Positions 50,597-60,809 of a stretch of DNA of 64,000 nt are shown one piece after another. The position numbers and the translations under genes were made by a program. Where the stretch lies: positions 1 to 64,000 of the forward strand of contig CALIEB010000003.1 of the NCBI GenBank assembly GCA_938022205.1, in the 5' to 3' direction. Below the pieces are notes generated by a model, which was not told the origin of the DNA, searched no databases, and saw nothing but the letters and a program-made list of their open reading frames with translations. The stretch is from an uncultured Anaerolineae bacterium. GTDB taxonomy: Bacteria > Chloroflexota > Anaerolineae > Aggregatilineales > Phototrophicaceae. How positions within the stretch are numbered: position 1 is the stretch's first letter; each line of letters opens with the position of its first letter.

Positions 50597-53500
50597 ATGC
50601 TGGAACCAAACGTGCCAACAGAGACTGAAGCCTTGCCACCACATCCCAGCGAGATGCCGCGTACTGTGGCGTGGTTGCTGCTGGCGGCAATTGTGCTTAT
50701 TGGCGGCTACTTTCGCTTTGTCGGGCTAAACTGGGATGACTTCACCGGGCTGCATCCCGACGAGCGTTTCTTGACGATGAACTTGCTGCCCAACGTTGGC
50801 GGTTTGCTGGAGTTCACGCCCGACGAGAATAACTTTCCGTCACTTGTGTTGCTGGTTGCGGCTAACGAAACGCGCTTCTTCAACCGCGTCGATGTTCAAG
50901 CGGATGTCAGCGCGTTGATAGGCGTGACGCAAGGCAGCCGTGAGGCTGAGTACGTCGCATGGTGGGCGGGTGCGTCGCGCTTGCGCGCTTACCCGTCACC
51001 GACAGTGGCGATTGCGCGTATGATAGAGGGCGAAGTGCAGGCGGTAGTGCTGCGTCATGCCGACCTCAACCAAGCTAATGCCGCGTTAGGAGCATCGCTA
51101 AAGACGCTTGAGATTGTCAAGTCCGAAGACGTGCAAAGGACGCGCTGCCTCGCGCTCTATCCCGACACGGCGGGCGTGGGTGGCTATTTTGACGCGCGCT
51201 GCTCGAGCCTCAATCCACACAACAGCGGCGCGGGCTTTTACGCCTACGGCACGTTGCCGCTCTTTGCGGCACATTTCTTGGCGGGGTTTGTGCGCGGACA
51301 AGCGTTGGCAGGGTCGCCGCTCTTTCAGTTTGAGGGCTATCCGCTGATATGGCGGTTCTTGAGCGCGTTCTTTGACGCAGGCGCAATCGTGCTGGTTTAT
51401 CTCATCGGGGCGCGCTTGTACGGGCGCAGGGTGGGCTTGCTGGCGGCATTGCTTTACGCTTGCGCCCCGCTTGCCATCCAAAAGGCACACTATGGCACGG
51501 TAAACGCGATGACCGCCTTCTTTGTCACGCTGGCGTTGTGGGCGGTCGTAGGTGTGCAAGAGCGCGGGCGTTGGTTCTACTACGCGGTGTTTGGCGTGGC
51601 GTTGGGCTGCGCGCTAGCGGGACGCATTAACGTCGCACCACTAGCCGGCATTGTCGTGGTCGCCGCGCTGGTCTATGTGCTGCCACAGCTCAGCACGCTC
51701 ACGTGGCAGGCGCGTCAGCGGTTGTTTGCTCAGCAGTTTGGTGGGCTAGTGCTGGCAGGCGCGTTGACTATTTTGGTGTTTCGCATTGCCAACCCCTATG
51801 CGTTTGTCGGCGCGGGTTTTTTCGGCGTGATGCCTAACGACCGTTTTCTTGCCGACCTCGCCAGCAGTCGCTTTGGCGTGAGCGGCGAGATGGACTCCCC
51901 GCCGAACTGGCAGTGGGTCGGGCGCGCCGCTTATCTCTATCCGCTGAAGGACATGGTGCTGTGGGGAATGGGGCTGGTCAGCGGCGTGCTGGCTTGGGTT
52001 GGCATCGGTTGGGCGAGCTATCAACTAGTGCGCGGGCAGCCGCTGGCTCTGCGTCACGCGCCGCTGTTGGTGTGGGCGGTCGGTTACTTTGGGTATATGG
52101 GCAACCTATGGGTGATGACCATGCGCTACTACCTGCCGCTTTACAGTACGTTCGCGTTGTTTGCGGCGTGGGCGGTCATCACGCTCTGGCAGCACGCTCG
52201 ACAAGGCGCAAGCCTGGCGTTGCTGCGCGCGGTGCTTGGTGGTTTTGCGCTGGTCTTCGGTTTAATTCCCGTATATTACGCTGTGAACGGCGAACCGCTG
52301 ACACAGACCGCATGGCTGGGTGCGTTTGCGGCGGTCTGGCTGGGCAGCAGCGCGCTCTTGCCGCGCACCCATCGCCTCAAGAGCTGGAGCCTCGTTGCTG
52401 TTACGTTGCTGTTCGCGCTGCTTTGGGCAATGATGTTTACCAACATCTACCGCAACCAGCTCACCCGCGTGCAAGCTAGTCGCTGGCTTTGGGAGAACAT
52501 CAGCGGCGATTTTTCGCTGCGCGTGGAAGGCGCGCCCGAAGGCACGCCGCTGGTTAACATCGCCATCGCGAACTTTCGCCCTGAATCCAGCACGTCGCCG
52601 GAGGCACTTGCCACCAGTCCCACGCGCTACATTGAGGGTCAGCCGCACGTGCATGAGTTCACCGCGCCGGCGGATGGGGTTATCCGCGAGATTTACGCGC
52701 CCCATCTTGGCGACCCGCTCGACACGCCCGATGAAAAGACACTCTACGTGTCGCTGGGCTATCGTGACGAGCAGGGGATTACCCAGCTGCTGGCAGAGCA
52801 AACGCTCAAAGGCACGTTTGCGCGCGATAACCACGTGCTGGGCGACGCTTATGCTATTACCCTAGACACGCCAATTGCTGTCGAGCGCGGCAAACGTTAT
52901 CTCTTTAAGGTAGAAGTACTGGAAGGCACGTTGATAGGCGGCGGCAGCGTCGTGGTCACCGAAGGCGACTGGGATGACCGCCTGACGACGACGATGATTT
53001 GCACGCTGCCCGACGGCATGACGCTCAAAGACCGCCCACCTTCGGGGTTGGTCAGCTTTAACGACTGCAAAGGCACGCACTCTTGGTATGCGTTGATTCA
53101 CTCTTATGACATGGCGATGTCGTACCCGGTGGATGAGACGCTTAAGCTCAACAGCATCCGCAGCGCGCTGCATGTGGGCGATTACGTCGCTATCAGCAGC
53201 AACCGCTTTTACGACACGCTGCCGCGCAATCGCCAGCGTTTCCCGCTCTCGTCCGCCTACTATGACATGCTGTTCGCCGAACAACTGGGCTACGAGCTGG
53301 TGGCGGTCTTTGACGAGCATTTCGCGTGGGGTGGCTTCAGCGTTGCTGACCAGCATTTGCCCGTTTATCGCTCGCCGCAGTGGTTTAACGAATTTGAAGC
53401 AGACGAAGCGTTCCACGTTTATGACCATCCCGCCGTCTTTATCTTCAAAAAGCGCGCGGATTACAGCGCAAAGCGCGTCGATTTTGCGCTGAACAGCATC

Positions 53501-56281
53501 TCGCTGATGCGACCGGAGTTCATGACAAACGACGGTGAGCTTGGCTCGCAAATCGCCAACGTGGTCTACTGGACATCCTTGCAAGCCTCCGCCGCGCCCA
53601 ATGGGTTAATGCTTGCGCCTGACACGTACGCTATCAACCGAGACGGTGGTACGTGGTCGGAACGTTTCGCCAGCACGAGCTTGCTCAACACCAACGAACC
53701 GATAGGTGCGGTGGTGTGGTGGCTTGCGCTGCTGGTCTTCGGCTGGCTTGCCTTCCCGCTGCTGTACGTGCTGTTTCCTTTTCTTGCGGATAGGGGGTAC
53801 GGCTTTGCTAAGCTCATCGGCTTGTTCTTGGTGAGCTATTTGGCGTGGTTTTTTGCGGGCATTAAAGTGCCGCTGTGGTCGCAAGTGGGCGTGCTGCTGT
53901 GCATGATAGCCGTAGCAGCGGGCAGCTTGCTCTTGGTCTGGCGGGTGCGCGCTGAGTTCTTTGCACACGTGCGGGCGCACGCGCGTCAGCTGCTTACATG
54001 GGAAGCGATTGCGCTGCTGTTGTACGTGGCGTTTATCGGTGTGCGCTTGACTAACCCCGACCTGTGGCATGATTTCAAGGGCGGAGAAAAACCGATGGAC
54101 TTCGCCTATTTCAACGCGGTGCTGCGCACAACCGCCTTTCCGCCGCCTGATCCTTGGTATGCGGGCGGCTACATCAACTACTACTATTGGGGCTATGTGC
54201 TGTTTGGCGCGCCTGTGCTGCTGCTGCAAATTGTGCCGGCGTTTGCTTATAATCTGCTGATTCCCACCGTCTTCGCCATCACAGGGCTGGGGGCATACAG
54301 TGCAGCCTACAACATCGCGCACAGCTTGCTGTACAGGGCGCGCAAGTCCGACGAGAACAAGCCGCGTCGGCGCGGTGATGCCCACGTGGCGGGAACGTTC
54401 GCGCTGCTGCTGTGTGTGGTGCTGGGCAATCTTGACACGATACGCGTGTTTGTCAACGGTGTGGCGGTTTTGGGGGGCTATGAGCAGCCGCAAGGCATCG
54501 AGATTTTCTTGCTCGCCCAATATCCCCAGCCCGCTAGCCCTGAAGTGACGTTGGAAGTGGCGCAGCGCGTGCAGGCGGGCTACCTCACCGACCGCCTCGC
54601 TTACGAGTGGCACAACGCCATGTCGCTGGTCGGTGGCTTTATTAGCGGATTTGGGCGCATGCTGCAAGGTGTGCCGCTGCCGATTGGCACTGACCGTTGG
54701 TATTGGGCCCCTTCGCGGGTGCTGGCGGAAACGCCGGGTGTCGGCGGCAATGCCATCACCGAAATGCCTTACTTTACGTTCTTATACGGCGATTTGCACG
54801 CGCACATGCTCAACTTGCCCGTCTTGCTCTTTGCGGTGGCGTTTGTGTTCCACGAAGTGCTGGCGGCGGCGCGCGGCGACAGCCGTTCCCACCGCGTGCT
54901 TGCGCTGGCGATTGGCTTGGGCGCGGGGGCGATTGGCATGATACGTGCCATCAACACGTGGGATTTTCCCGCCTTCATGCTGTTCGGCGTGCTTGGCTTA
55001 GGATATGCTTGGTGGCTGCGCTATGCCTCGTTCTCGCTGGCTTCGTTGCGCTTTATGCTCGTGTCGATAAGCGGCTTTGTTGTGGCGGCTTTCGCGTGGG
55101 CGTTGCCTTACACGACGTGGTATGCGGCAACCTACGGCAGCGTACAGGCTTGGACAGGTGGCAAAACTCCGCTTTGGGCGTACTTTGACATTCACGGCTT
55201 GTTCTTGTTCTTGCTGGTGTCGCTGCTGGTGCTAGATACCGTGCGTGCCTTGCAACAGACAACGGTTGGCGCGCTGCGTGGGCGTGGCTATTGGGTGATT
55301 GCAGGCGCGCTGCTGACGGTGGCGGTGCTGTGTTTCAGCTTGGCGTTGGCGATGGTTGAGTACCAAGTTGCCTTAATTGCGTTGCCGCTGGTGCTTTGGA
55401 TTGGCTTCTTGTTCTTCCGCCCGCACCAGACGGTTGAGATGCAGTATGTCTTGGTGCTGATGGGCTTCGCGCTGGCGATGACGTTTGGGGTAGAGGTGAT
55501 TGTTATTGCCGGCGACATCGGACGGCAGAACACGGTCTTCAAGTTTTACATGCAAGTTTGGATTCTGTTCAGCGTGGCAGCGGGCGTGGCAGCGGCGTGG
55601 CTGTTGCGCACGCCTGCCCTGTGGCGGACGCGCTGGGGCAGCGTGTGGTTGGCTGTGCTGGCTCTGCTGGTTTTCTTGGCGGCGTTGTTCCCGATTATGG
55701 CAACACGTGGGCGTTCGTTTGACCGCATGTCCCCCAACACGCCGCTGACGCTGAACGGCTTGGCGTACATGCGCGACGCGCGCCACGCGCTCACCTACGC
55801 CAACCCTTTCACAATTGTGAGCCTGAGCGATGACTACGCTATCATTCGCTGGATGCAAGAGAACGTACAAGGCATGCCCACCATTATCGAGGGACGCAAC
55901 GTCGCTAGCGAGTACACGTGGACGGCGCGGGTGGCAATTAACACAGGGCTGCCGTCGGTGCTAGGCTGGCGTTTCCACCAAACGCAGCAGCGCACGTTTG
56001 ACTATCAAACGCGCCTGATTGACCAGCGCGAACTCAACGTGAAGTATTTTTACAACACGGCGGATATTGGCGGTGCAGTGCGCATCCTGCGCCATTACAA
56101 CGTGAGTTATATCGTCGTGAGCGGCTTAGAGCGCACGTTTGGCACGCCTGAGGGCATCGCTAAGTTTGAAGCGATGGAGCGGCTGGGCTTGATAACCCTT
56201 GTGCATCAGCAAGGCGAGGGGCGGGTGTATCAGGTCAACCGCGAGGCAATAGACGACTACGCCTTCATCAACCAACGCTAA
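50597..56281 (+). CDS. Giant fusion: GT-C glycosyltransferase half + DUF2298/YYY half
   Basis: The ATG at 50597 has AAAGG upstream (a TTG at 50591 is the alternative) and gives 1,894 residues. Residues 1-620 are a GT39/ArnT-like membrane protein with FTGLHPDERFLTMNLL as the DE first-loop motif. Residues 620-1030 are a mostly soluble, beta-rich outer domain. Membrane segments return at about 1035, and residues 1140-1894 are a DUF2298 (YYY) protein, with EKPMDFAYFNAVLRT, GGYINYYYWGYVLFG, FLYGDLHAHM, INTWDFPAF and NTVFKFYMQVWILF. The YYY half is a clear paralogue of the next gene. The whole chain probably joins a sugar transferase to a partner enzyme of the same lipid-linked glycan pathway. No frameshift is seen at the junction. 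Confidence 0.85.
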   Translation: MLEPNVPTETEALPPHPSEMPRTVAWLLLAAIVLIGGYFRFVGLNWDDFTGLHPDERFLTMNLLPNVGGLLEFTPDENNFPSLVLLVAANETRFFNRVDVQADVSALIGVTQGSREAEYVAWWAGASRLRAYPSPTVAIARMIEGEVQAVVLRHADLNQANAALGASLKTLEIVKSEDVQRTRCLALYPDTAGVGGYFDARCSSLNPHNSGAGFYAYGTLPLFAAHFLAGFVRGQALAGSPLFQFEGYPLIWRFLSAFFDAGAIVLVYLIGARLYGRRVGLLAALLYACAPLAIQKAHYGTVNAMTAFFVTLALWAVVGVQERGRWFYYAVFGVALGCALAGRINVAPLAGIVVVAALVYVLPQLSTLTWQARQRLFAQQFGGLVLAGALTILVFRIANPYAFVGAGFFGVMPNDRFLADLASSRFGVSGEMDSPPNWQWVGRAAYLYPLKDMVLWGMGLVSGVLAWVGIGWASYQLVRGQPLALRHAPLLVWAVGYFGYMGNLWVMTMRYYLPLYSTFALFAAWAVITLWQHARQGASLALLRAVLGGFALVFGLIPVYYAVNGEPLTQTAWLGAFAAVWLGSSALLPRTHRLKSWSLVAVTLLFALLWAMMFTNIYRNQLTRVQASRWLWENISGDFSLRVEGAPEGTPLVNIAIANFRPESSTSPEALATSPTRYIEGQPHVHEFTAPADGVIREIYAPHLGDPLDTPDEKTLYVSLGYRDEQGITQLLAEQTLKGTFARDNHVLGDAYAITLDTPIAVERGKRYLFKVEVLEGTLIGGGSVVVTEGDWDDRLTTTMICTLPDGMTLKDRPPSGLVSFNDCKGTHSWYALIHSYDMAMSYPVDETLKLNSIRSALHVGDYVAISSNRFYDTLPRNRQRFPLSSAYYDMLFAEQLGYELVAVFDEHFAWGGFSVADQHLPVYRSPQWFNEFEADEAFHVYDHPAVFIFKKRADYSAKRVDFALNSISLMRPEFMTNDGELGSQIANVVYWTSLQASAAPNGLMLAPDTYAINRDGGTWSERFASTSLLNTNEPIGAVVWWLALLVFGWLAFPLLYVLFPFLADRGYGFAKLIGLFLVSYLAWFFAGIKVPLWSQVGVLLCMIAVAAGSLLLVWRVRAEFFAHVRAHARQLLTWEAIALLLYVAFIGVRLTNPDLWHDFKGGEKPMDFAYFNAVLRTTAFPPPDPWYAGGYINYYYWGYVLFGAPVLLLQIVPAFAYNLLIPTVFAITGLGAYSAAYNIAHSLLYRARKSDENKPRRRGDAHVAGTFALLLCVVLGNLDTIRVFVNGVAVLGGYEQPQGIEIFLLAQYPQPASPEVTLEVAQRVQAGYLTDRLAYEWHNAMSLVGGFISGFGRMLQGVPLPIGTDRWYWAPSRVLAETPGVGGNAITEMPYFTFLYGDLHAHMLNLPVLLFAVAFVFHEVLAAARGDSRSHRVLALAIGLGAGAIGMIRAINTWDFPAFMLFGVLGLGYAWWLRYASFSLASLRFMLVSISGFVVAAFAWALPYTTWYAATYGSVQAWTGGKTPLWAYFDIHGLFLFLLVSLLVLDTVRALQQTTVGALRGRGYWVIAGALLTVAVLCFSLALAMVEYQVALIALPLVLWIGFLFFRPHQTVEMQYVLVLMGFALAMTFGVEVIVIAGDIGRQNTVFKFYMQVWILFSVAAGVAAAWLLRTPALWRTRWGSVWLAVLALLVFLAALFPIMATRGRSFDRMSPNTPLTLNGLAYMRDARHALTYANPFTIVSLSDDYAIIRWMQENVQGMPTIIEGRNVASEYTWTARVAINTGLPSVLGWRFHQTQQRTFDYQTRLIDQRELNVKYFYNTADIGGAVRILRHYNVSYIVVSGLERTFGTPEGIAKFEAMERLGLITLVHQQGEGRVYQVNREAIDDYAFINQR

Positions 56282-56293
56282 CAGGAGCGGGTC

Positions 56294-58762
56294 ATGCTGA
56301 TGGAATGGTTTGCCCGTGAAGGGCATTGGGTGCTAAGCTGGTGGCTGGTAGCGACGCTTGCGGGCGCGGCGGTGCTGCCGTTGTGCTTGCGCTTGCTCAA
56401 CGGCTTGGCAGATAGAGGGGTGCTGCTGGCGCGCCCGTTGGGCATTGTCCTGATTGCGTTTGTTTACTGGCTGCTCAACATGTTAGGCTTTTTGCAGAAC
56501 AACGCGGGCGGCGTACTGTTGGCGTGGGGTATCGTGGCGGCGATAAGCAGCTATCTGTTCTTCACGCTTCCACGTCCGCTGGCGTGGCGGCAGTATTGGC
56601 GCGAAAACCGTCTGCTGCTCATTGCTGGTGAGCTGCTTTTCATTGCGCTCTTTGTCGGTTGGGCGATCTTTCGGGCGCATCAGCACGACACCGCCAGCAC
56701 TGAAAAGCCGATGGACTTGATGTTCATCAGCAGCATCATGCGCAGCCAGACCTTTCCGCCGCACGACGCATGGCTGGCAGGCTACACGATAAGCTATTAC
56801 TATTTCGGCTATCTGATGGCGGCGATGTTCGCGCTGGTCACACACGTGAGCAGCACGGTGGCGTTTAGTCTGACGCTGGCGATGTGGTTTGCGCTGGCAG
56901 GCTTGGGCGCGTTTGCGGTGGTCATCAACCTTGTGCGTGCGCAGGTGAACAATGCGCGTTGGGGCGCGATAGGTGCGGGCGTGCTGGCAACTGTGTTTGT
57001 CGTGCTTTTGAGTAACTTCCAGTTTCCGTTGGTGGAAGTGCCCTATCAAACGGGCATAGGTGACACCGCTTATTACGACTTTTGGCGCACACAACAGCGC
57101 GTCGAGCCGCGCGCGCAAGGCAGCAGCGACCCGCATCGTTGGGACTACTGGTGGTGGTTTCGCGCCAGCCGCGTGCTGACCGACTTTGAGCTGAACGGCA
57201 GCATCAAGCCCTCGTGGTATGCCCAGCCGATTGACGAATTCCCCCAGTTTAGCTTCCTGCTAGGCGACGTGCATCCGCATGTGATGGCACTGCCGTTTGG
57301 CATCTTGGCAATGGGTTTGGCGTTAAATCTGCTGCTAGCAGGGCGCAAGCCCGACCGCTATGACCTTGTGCTATATGCGGCAGCGGTAGGTGCGCTAATT
57401 TTTCTCAACACTTGGGACATTCTTGCCTACTGGACGGTGCTGATTGGCGCGGAGGGACTGCGTCGACTTGTGGTGCGTGGGCGTGGTACGCTTGCATGGG
57501 AGGACATTGGGGGGACGGCTGCCTTTGCCGTTGTGTTTGCGCTGTTGTCGTTTGCGTTCTACAGCCTGTTCTTGTATAGCTTTCGTTCGCAAGCGGCGGG
57601 GCTCGTGCCGAACATTGACCAGCCGACGTACTTTCCCCACTTCTTTTTGATGTTCGCGCCGTTTTTGCTGTTGCTTGGTGGCTATCTTGTGCTTAAGCTG
57701 CAAGTTGTGCGTCGTAATGCGGACTTGAATTGGCTGGTTGGCGGCACAATCATAGCGTTGGTCTTGGGCTTGGGACTGTTTTCTCTGTTGGTGTTGGTCT
57801 TGCGCAGCGCGCTCGACCCTAGCATCGCTACCGCCGCCGAAGCGGCTGTTAATGAGCTTGGTGGCTGGGGACAGGCACTGCCGCTGCTGCTCGCGCGCCG
57901 CCTTAGCCACGCGCCTACGACAGTGCTGCTGGCACTATGTCTGTTGGTGGTGCTGGCGATGGTCTTCGCGCGCCCGCGCCAAATGCCGCCTGGGCCTGTG
58001 CAGGGCTTTGCACTGCTGGTCGTTGGCGTGGGCGCGTTGATTGCGCTTATTCCTGAGTTTGTTTATCTTGCCGATGTTTTCCGCACGCGCATCAACACCA
58101 TCTTCAAGTTTTACTACATGGTGTGGGTGCTGTGGGCGTTAGCGAGCGCGTATGGCGTGTATTGGGTGCTGTCACACGCGCGTAGTGCTGCTACCCGTGC
58201 TGTCTACGCCATAGTTGTGGTCGTCGTGTTGGCGTTAGGCTTGCCGTATGCGGTCTTTGGCGTTTACGCGCGGGTTGTTGTGGAGGCGCGCCAAACTGAA
58301 GTGACGCTTGATGGCGGCGTGAGCATGCTGTTCTCGCGCGAGGATTATTTGATGGCGCGGTGCTTGCAAGCGCACGTCGGCAGCCGCCAAGCTGTGATTG
58401 TCGAAGCCACACGCGACGCTTATAACCCACAGTACGGGCGCGTGGCAACGCTCACGGGCATTCCTACGCTGTTGGGTTGGGAAAATCATCAGCGACAATG
58501 GCGCGGTGTGCTGTATAATGCTTTTGCTGGCGGTCGCGCCCAAGATGTCGAACGCCTCTACAGCGATGCGCGTTGGGAGACTGCCGCTGACATTTTGCAG
58601 CGTTACGGCGTAGATTATGTCGTGTACGGGTGGACGGAACGCAACCAATATCCCCCCACAGGTGAGACCAAGTTCTTAGATAACTTGGAGGCTTTATGCG
58701 AGTTTGGCGGCTCGCGCGTTTATCGTGTCACAGCGGATGCACTGGCGCGTTTAGCACGTTAA
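56294..58762 (+). CDS. DUF2298/YYY membrane protein
   Basis: The 822-residue protein has more than a dozen membrane segments and the marks of the DUF2298 (chlor_Arch_YYY) family: EKPMDLMFISSIMRSQTFPP, AGYTISYYYFGYLM, FLLGDVHPHVMALPFG, LNTWDILAYWT and INTIFKFYYMVWVLW, in the same order as in the second half of the gene before it. The end has LTGIPTLLGWENHQRQWR and VDYVVYGWTERN, also shared. The family is not assigned a reaction; conserved Asp, His and Tyr facing outside suggest an enzyme rather than a pore. AGGAG lies before the ATG, 12 bp after the fusion gene. Confidence 0.88.
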   Translation: MLMEWFAREGHWVLSWWLVATLAGAAVLPLCLRLLNGLADRGVLLARPLGIVLIAFVYWLLNMLGFLQNNAGGVLLAWGIVAAISSYLFFTLPRPLAWRQYWRENRLLLIAGELLFIALFVGWAIFRAHQHDTASTEKPMDLMFISSIMRSQTFPPHDAWLAGYTISYYYFGYLMAAMFALVTHVSSTVAFSLTLAMWFALAGLGAFAVVINLVRAQVNNARWGAIGAGVLATVFVVLLSNFQFPLVEVPYQTGIGDTAYYDFWRTQQRVEPRAQGSSDPHRWDYWWWFRASRVLTDFELNGSIKPSWYAQPIDEFPQFSFLLGDVHPHVMALPFGILAMGLALNLLLAGRKPDRYDLVLYAAAVGALIFLNTWDILAYWTVLIGAEGLRRLVVRGRGTLAWEDIGGTAAFAVVFALLSFAFYSLFLYSFRSQAAGLVPNIDQPTYFPHFFLMFAPFLLLLGGYLVLKLQVVRRNADLNWLVGGTIIALVLGLGLFSLLVLVLRSALDPSIATAAEAAVNELGGWGQALPLLLARRLSHAPTTVLLALCLLVVLAMVFARPRQMPPGPVQGFALLVVGVGALIALIPEFVYLADVFRTRINTIFKFYYMVWVLWALASAYGVYWVLSHARSAATRAVYAIVVVVVLALGLPYAVFGVYARVVVEARQTEVTLDGGVSMLFSREDYLMARCLQAHVGSRQAVIVEATRDAYNPQYGRVATLTGIPTLLGWENHQRQWRGVLYNAFAGGRAQDVERLYSDARWETAADILQRYGVDYVVYGWTERNQYPPTGETKFLDNLEALCEFGGSRVYRVTADALARLAR

Positions 58763-58814
58763 GTGAGGAATTCACGGCAAAGTGGTGTATCTTTAGCGAA
58801 CACAACCCAGAAAA

Positions 58815-60782
58815 ATGCTCATGAACCCTGTTTCCGTATCGCAATTACCCTCTGACAACTCGTCCCTGCCCGTGCTTTTTGCGGTGCGTGCTGAAGCGAT
58901 GGCGTATGTGTTGCTGTTCGTGCTGGCATTGCTCCTGCGCGTGGCGATGATAGACGTTGTGCCGCTTAGCGAGGCAGAAGCGACCCGTGCCTACAGCGCA
59001 TGGCACAGCTTACATCCCAACAGTCCCGGCGTACCCGCACCTGCAGATAGCGCGCTGACGTTTTGGGCGCAGCGTTTGGCGTTCGTCACGCTTGGCGGCA
59101 GCGAGTTCACGGCACGGCTCGGTGGTGTCGTGGCGGGGCTGCTGCTCGGCGCGCTTGCCTTGCTGTTTCGCGGGCGGCTTGGTGTGACGCGCACCCTGTT
59201 TTTTAGCGTGCTCTTGCTGTTTAACCCGATTACGTTGGCGGCAAGTCGCACACATGACCCTGCGCTGTGGGGGGCTTGCTGCGCCCTGCTGGCAGCATGG
59301 TCAGCGTGGCAGCTTTGGGATACTGCTACCCGTGCGCATGCCGTGTGGCTAGGCATTGCGCTGGGCGGCTTGGCATTCTTGAGCGGTGGTGCGGGCTTGG
59401 TTTACTTGCTTGTGCTGCTGTTGGCGAGCGGCATGCTGTTGTGGTGGAGCATGCGCAAAGCTCCGCTGGCGTGGGATATACCCGCCTCGCGGCTGTTGGC
59501 TCTTGCCCACGAGCGTGCGCGCGCTGTCTCTTGGCGCGCGGTGGTGCTGGCGACGGTGGGCGTGACGCTGTTTGTTAGCACAGGCATGATGTTCTATCCC
59601 ACCGGCTTGACGATAGTGGCGCAAAGCCTTGCTAGCGCGTTAACAGGCTGGTGGCAACCCGCTAGTCCGACTGCACCCGCGTTCTATCCGTTCTGGATTC
59701 TCGCCACGTATCACTTGGCATTTGTGCTGATGGGTGTTGTGGGCTATGTGTTTTTGGCGCGGCGCAGCGTAACGCAAACATCTGACCGTTTTGCGGTGTT
59801 GGTTGCGCTGGTTAGCGGTGGCGTATTGGCGGTTTATCAAGGGGCGACGGCGGGTATGACGCTGTGGGTGGCTGTGCCGCTAGCATGGATAGCTGCGCAC
59901 TGGCTGACGGAACTGCTGGTTGACCGCGCTGACTCTTTGTACTGGCTCATCACCAACGATGACCGCCGCCGCTATCTTGCGGCACATGGCTGGGTGAAAT
60001 GGCTGATTGCGCTGGTGGCACTCGTGCTGCTTGCCGTGATGAGCTTCCACTGGCAAGCTATAGGACGCGGCGTTTTGCTCGTCAACACTGCTGACTACGC
60101 GCTGTTGGCAGAACGCTTGATAGGCGAACCCGCCTTAGCGAGCTTTCGCTACAGTGCGGTGTGGTTTGTCGTGATGGCCATCTTCAGCGTGCTGTTAGGG
60201 CTGCTTGCGGCAAGCGTTTGGGGCAGCGATGCGATGTGGCAAGGCTTAGGTTGGGGTTTCTTCGCCTTCGCGTTTGTCTCGGGCTTGGGTGGCGGCTGGA
60301 ATGCCACGCAAACCCAAGCCTATTCGGAAATTTGGGACTTGGCGACCACGCACCAAGACACGCAAATGCTGCGGCGCACGCTTTATGAGGTGAGCATGCG
60401 CGACACGCGCGGCAACCCCGACCTGCCTGTGGTCGTTTTGCTGTCTGAGGAGGATGGTATTACCGCGCATGGGCTAGTGGCATGGCTGCTGCGCGATTAT
60501 CCTAACGCGCGCTTTGTTAGCACGCTGGCAGATGCCCGCCGTCAGCAAGTAGTGCTGCTGCCGCGCCCGCAAGCGCAAGGCTTGGATTTGGGCGGCAGCT
60601 ACGTGGGACAGTCGTTCCGCTTGCGCTCGCATTATCGCATCGACGCGCTTGACCCGCTGCGGGTCATGGGGTGGCTGGCACAGCGTCGCACGCTACGCGA
60701 ATACTTCACCCATGATGACAGCATCTTGTGGCTGCGCATGGACGTTTACGACGGCGTGCCTGTGTCACAGCGGCTTCCTTAG
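58815..60782 (+). CDS. GT39-like membrane protein
   Basis: The 655-residue protein has an N-terminal membrane segment followed by VPLSEAEATRAYSAW, where the acidic first-loop motif of GT-C enzymes is kept as E-x-E. About eleven further membrane segments run to residue 490. The last 160 residues are a soluble outer domain (SMRDTRGNPDLPVVVL). It is probably another polyprenyl-phosphate sugar transferase. There are two possible starts, ATG 58815 and ATG 58821, with no good ribosome site for either. The sigma factor gene follows after 27 bp. Confidence 0.75.
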   Translation: MLMNPVSVSQLPSDNSSLPVLFAVRAEAMAYVLLFVLALLLRVAMIDVVPLSEAEATRAYSAWHSLHPNSPGVPAPADSALTFWAQRLAFVTLGGSEFTARLGGVVAGLLLGALALLFRGRLGVTRTLFFSVLLLFNPITLAASRTHDPALWGACCALLAAWSAWQLWDTATRAHAVWLGIALGGLAFLSGGAGLVYLLVLLLASGMLLWWSMRKAPLAWDIPASRLLALAHERARAVSWRAVVLATVGVTLFVSTGMMFYPTGLTIVAQSLASALTGWWQPASPTAPAFYPFWILATYHLAFVLMGVVGYVFLARRSVTQTSDRFAVLVALVSGGVLAVYQGATAGMTLWVAVPLAWIAAHWLTELLVDRADSLYWLITNDDRRRYLAAHGWVKWLIALVALVLLAVMSFHWQAIGRGVLLVNTADYALLAERLIGEPALASFRYSAVWFVVMAIFSVLLGLLAASVWGSDAMWQGLGWGFFAFAFVSGLGGGWNATQTQAYSEIWDLATTHQDTQMLRRTLYEVSMRDTRGNPDLPVVVLLSEEDGITAHGLVAWLLRDYPNARFVSTLADARRQQVVLLPRPQAQGLDLGGSYVGQSFRLRSHYRIDALDPLRVMGWLAQRRTLREYFTHDDSILWLRMDVYDGVPVSQRLP

Positions 60783-60809
60783 GGCATAAGGGCAGAAAGC
60801 GACAAGACG

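Noticed and set aside
53606-54667. 353-codon minus-strand frame inside the giant fusion gene
   Set aside because: It is rich in His, Arg and Gln with no membrane or domain pattern and lies opposite clear YYY motifs, so it is a compositional shadow.
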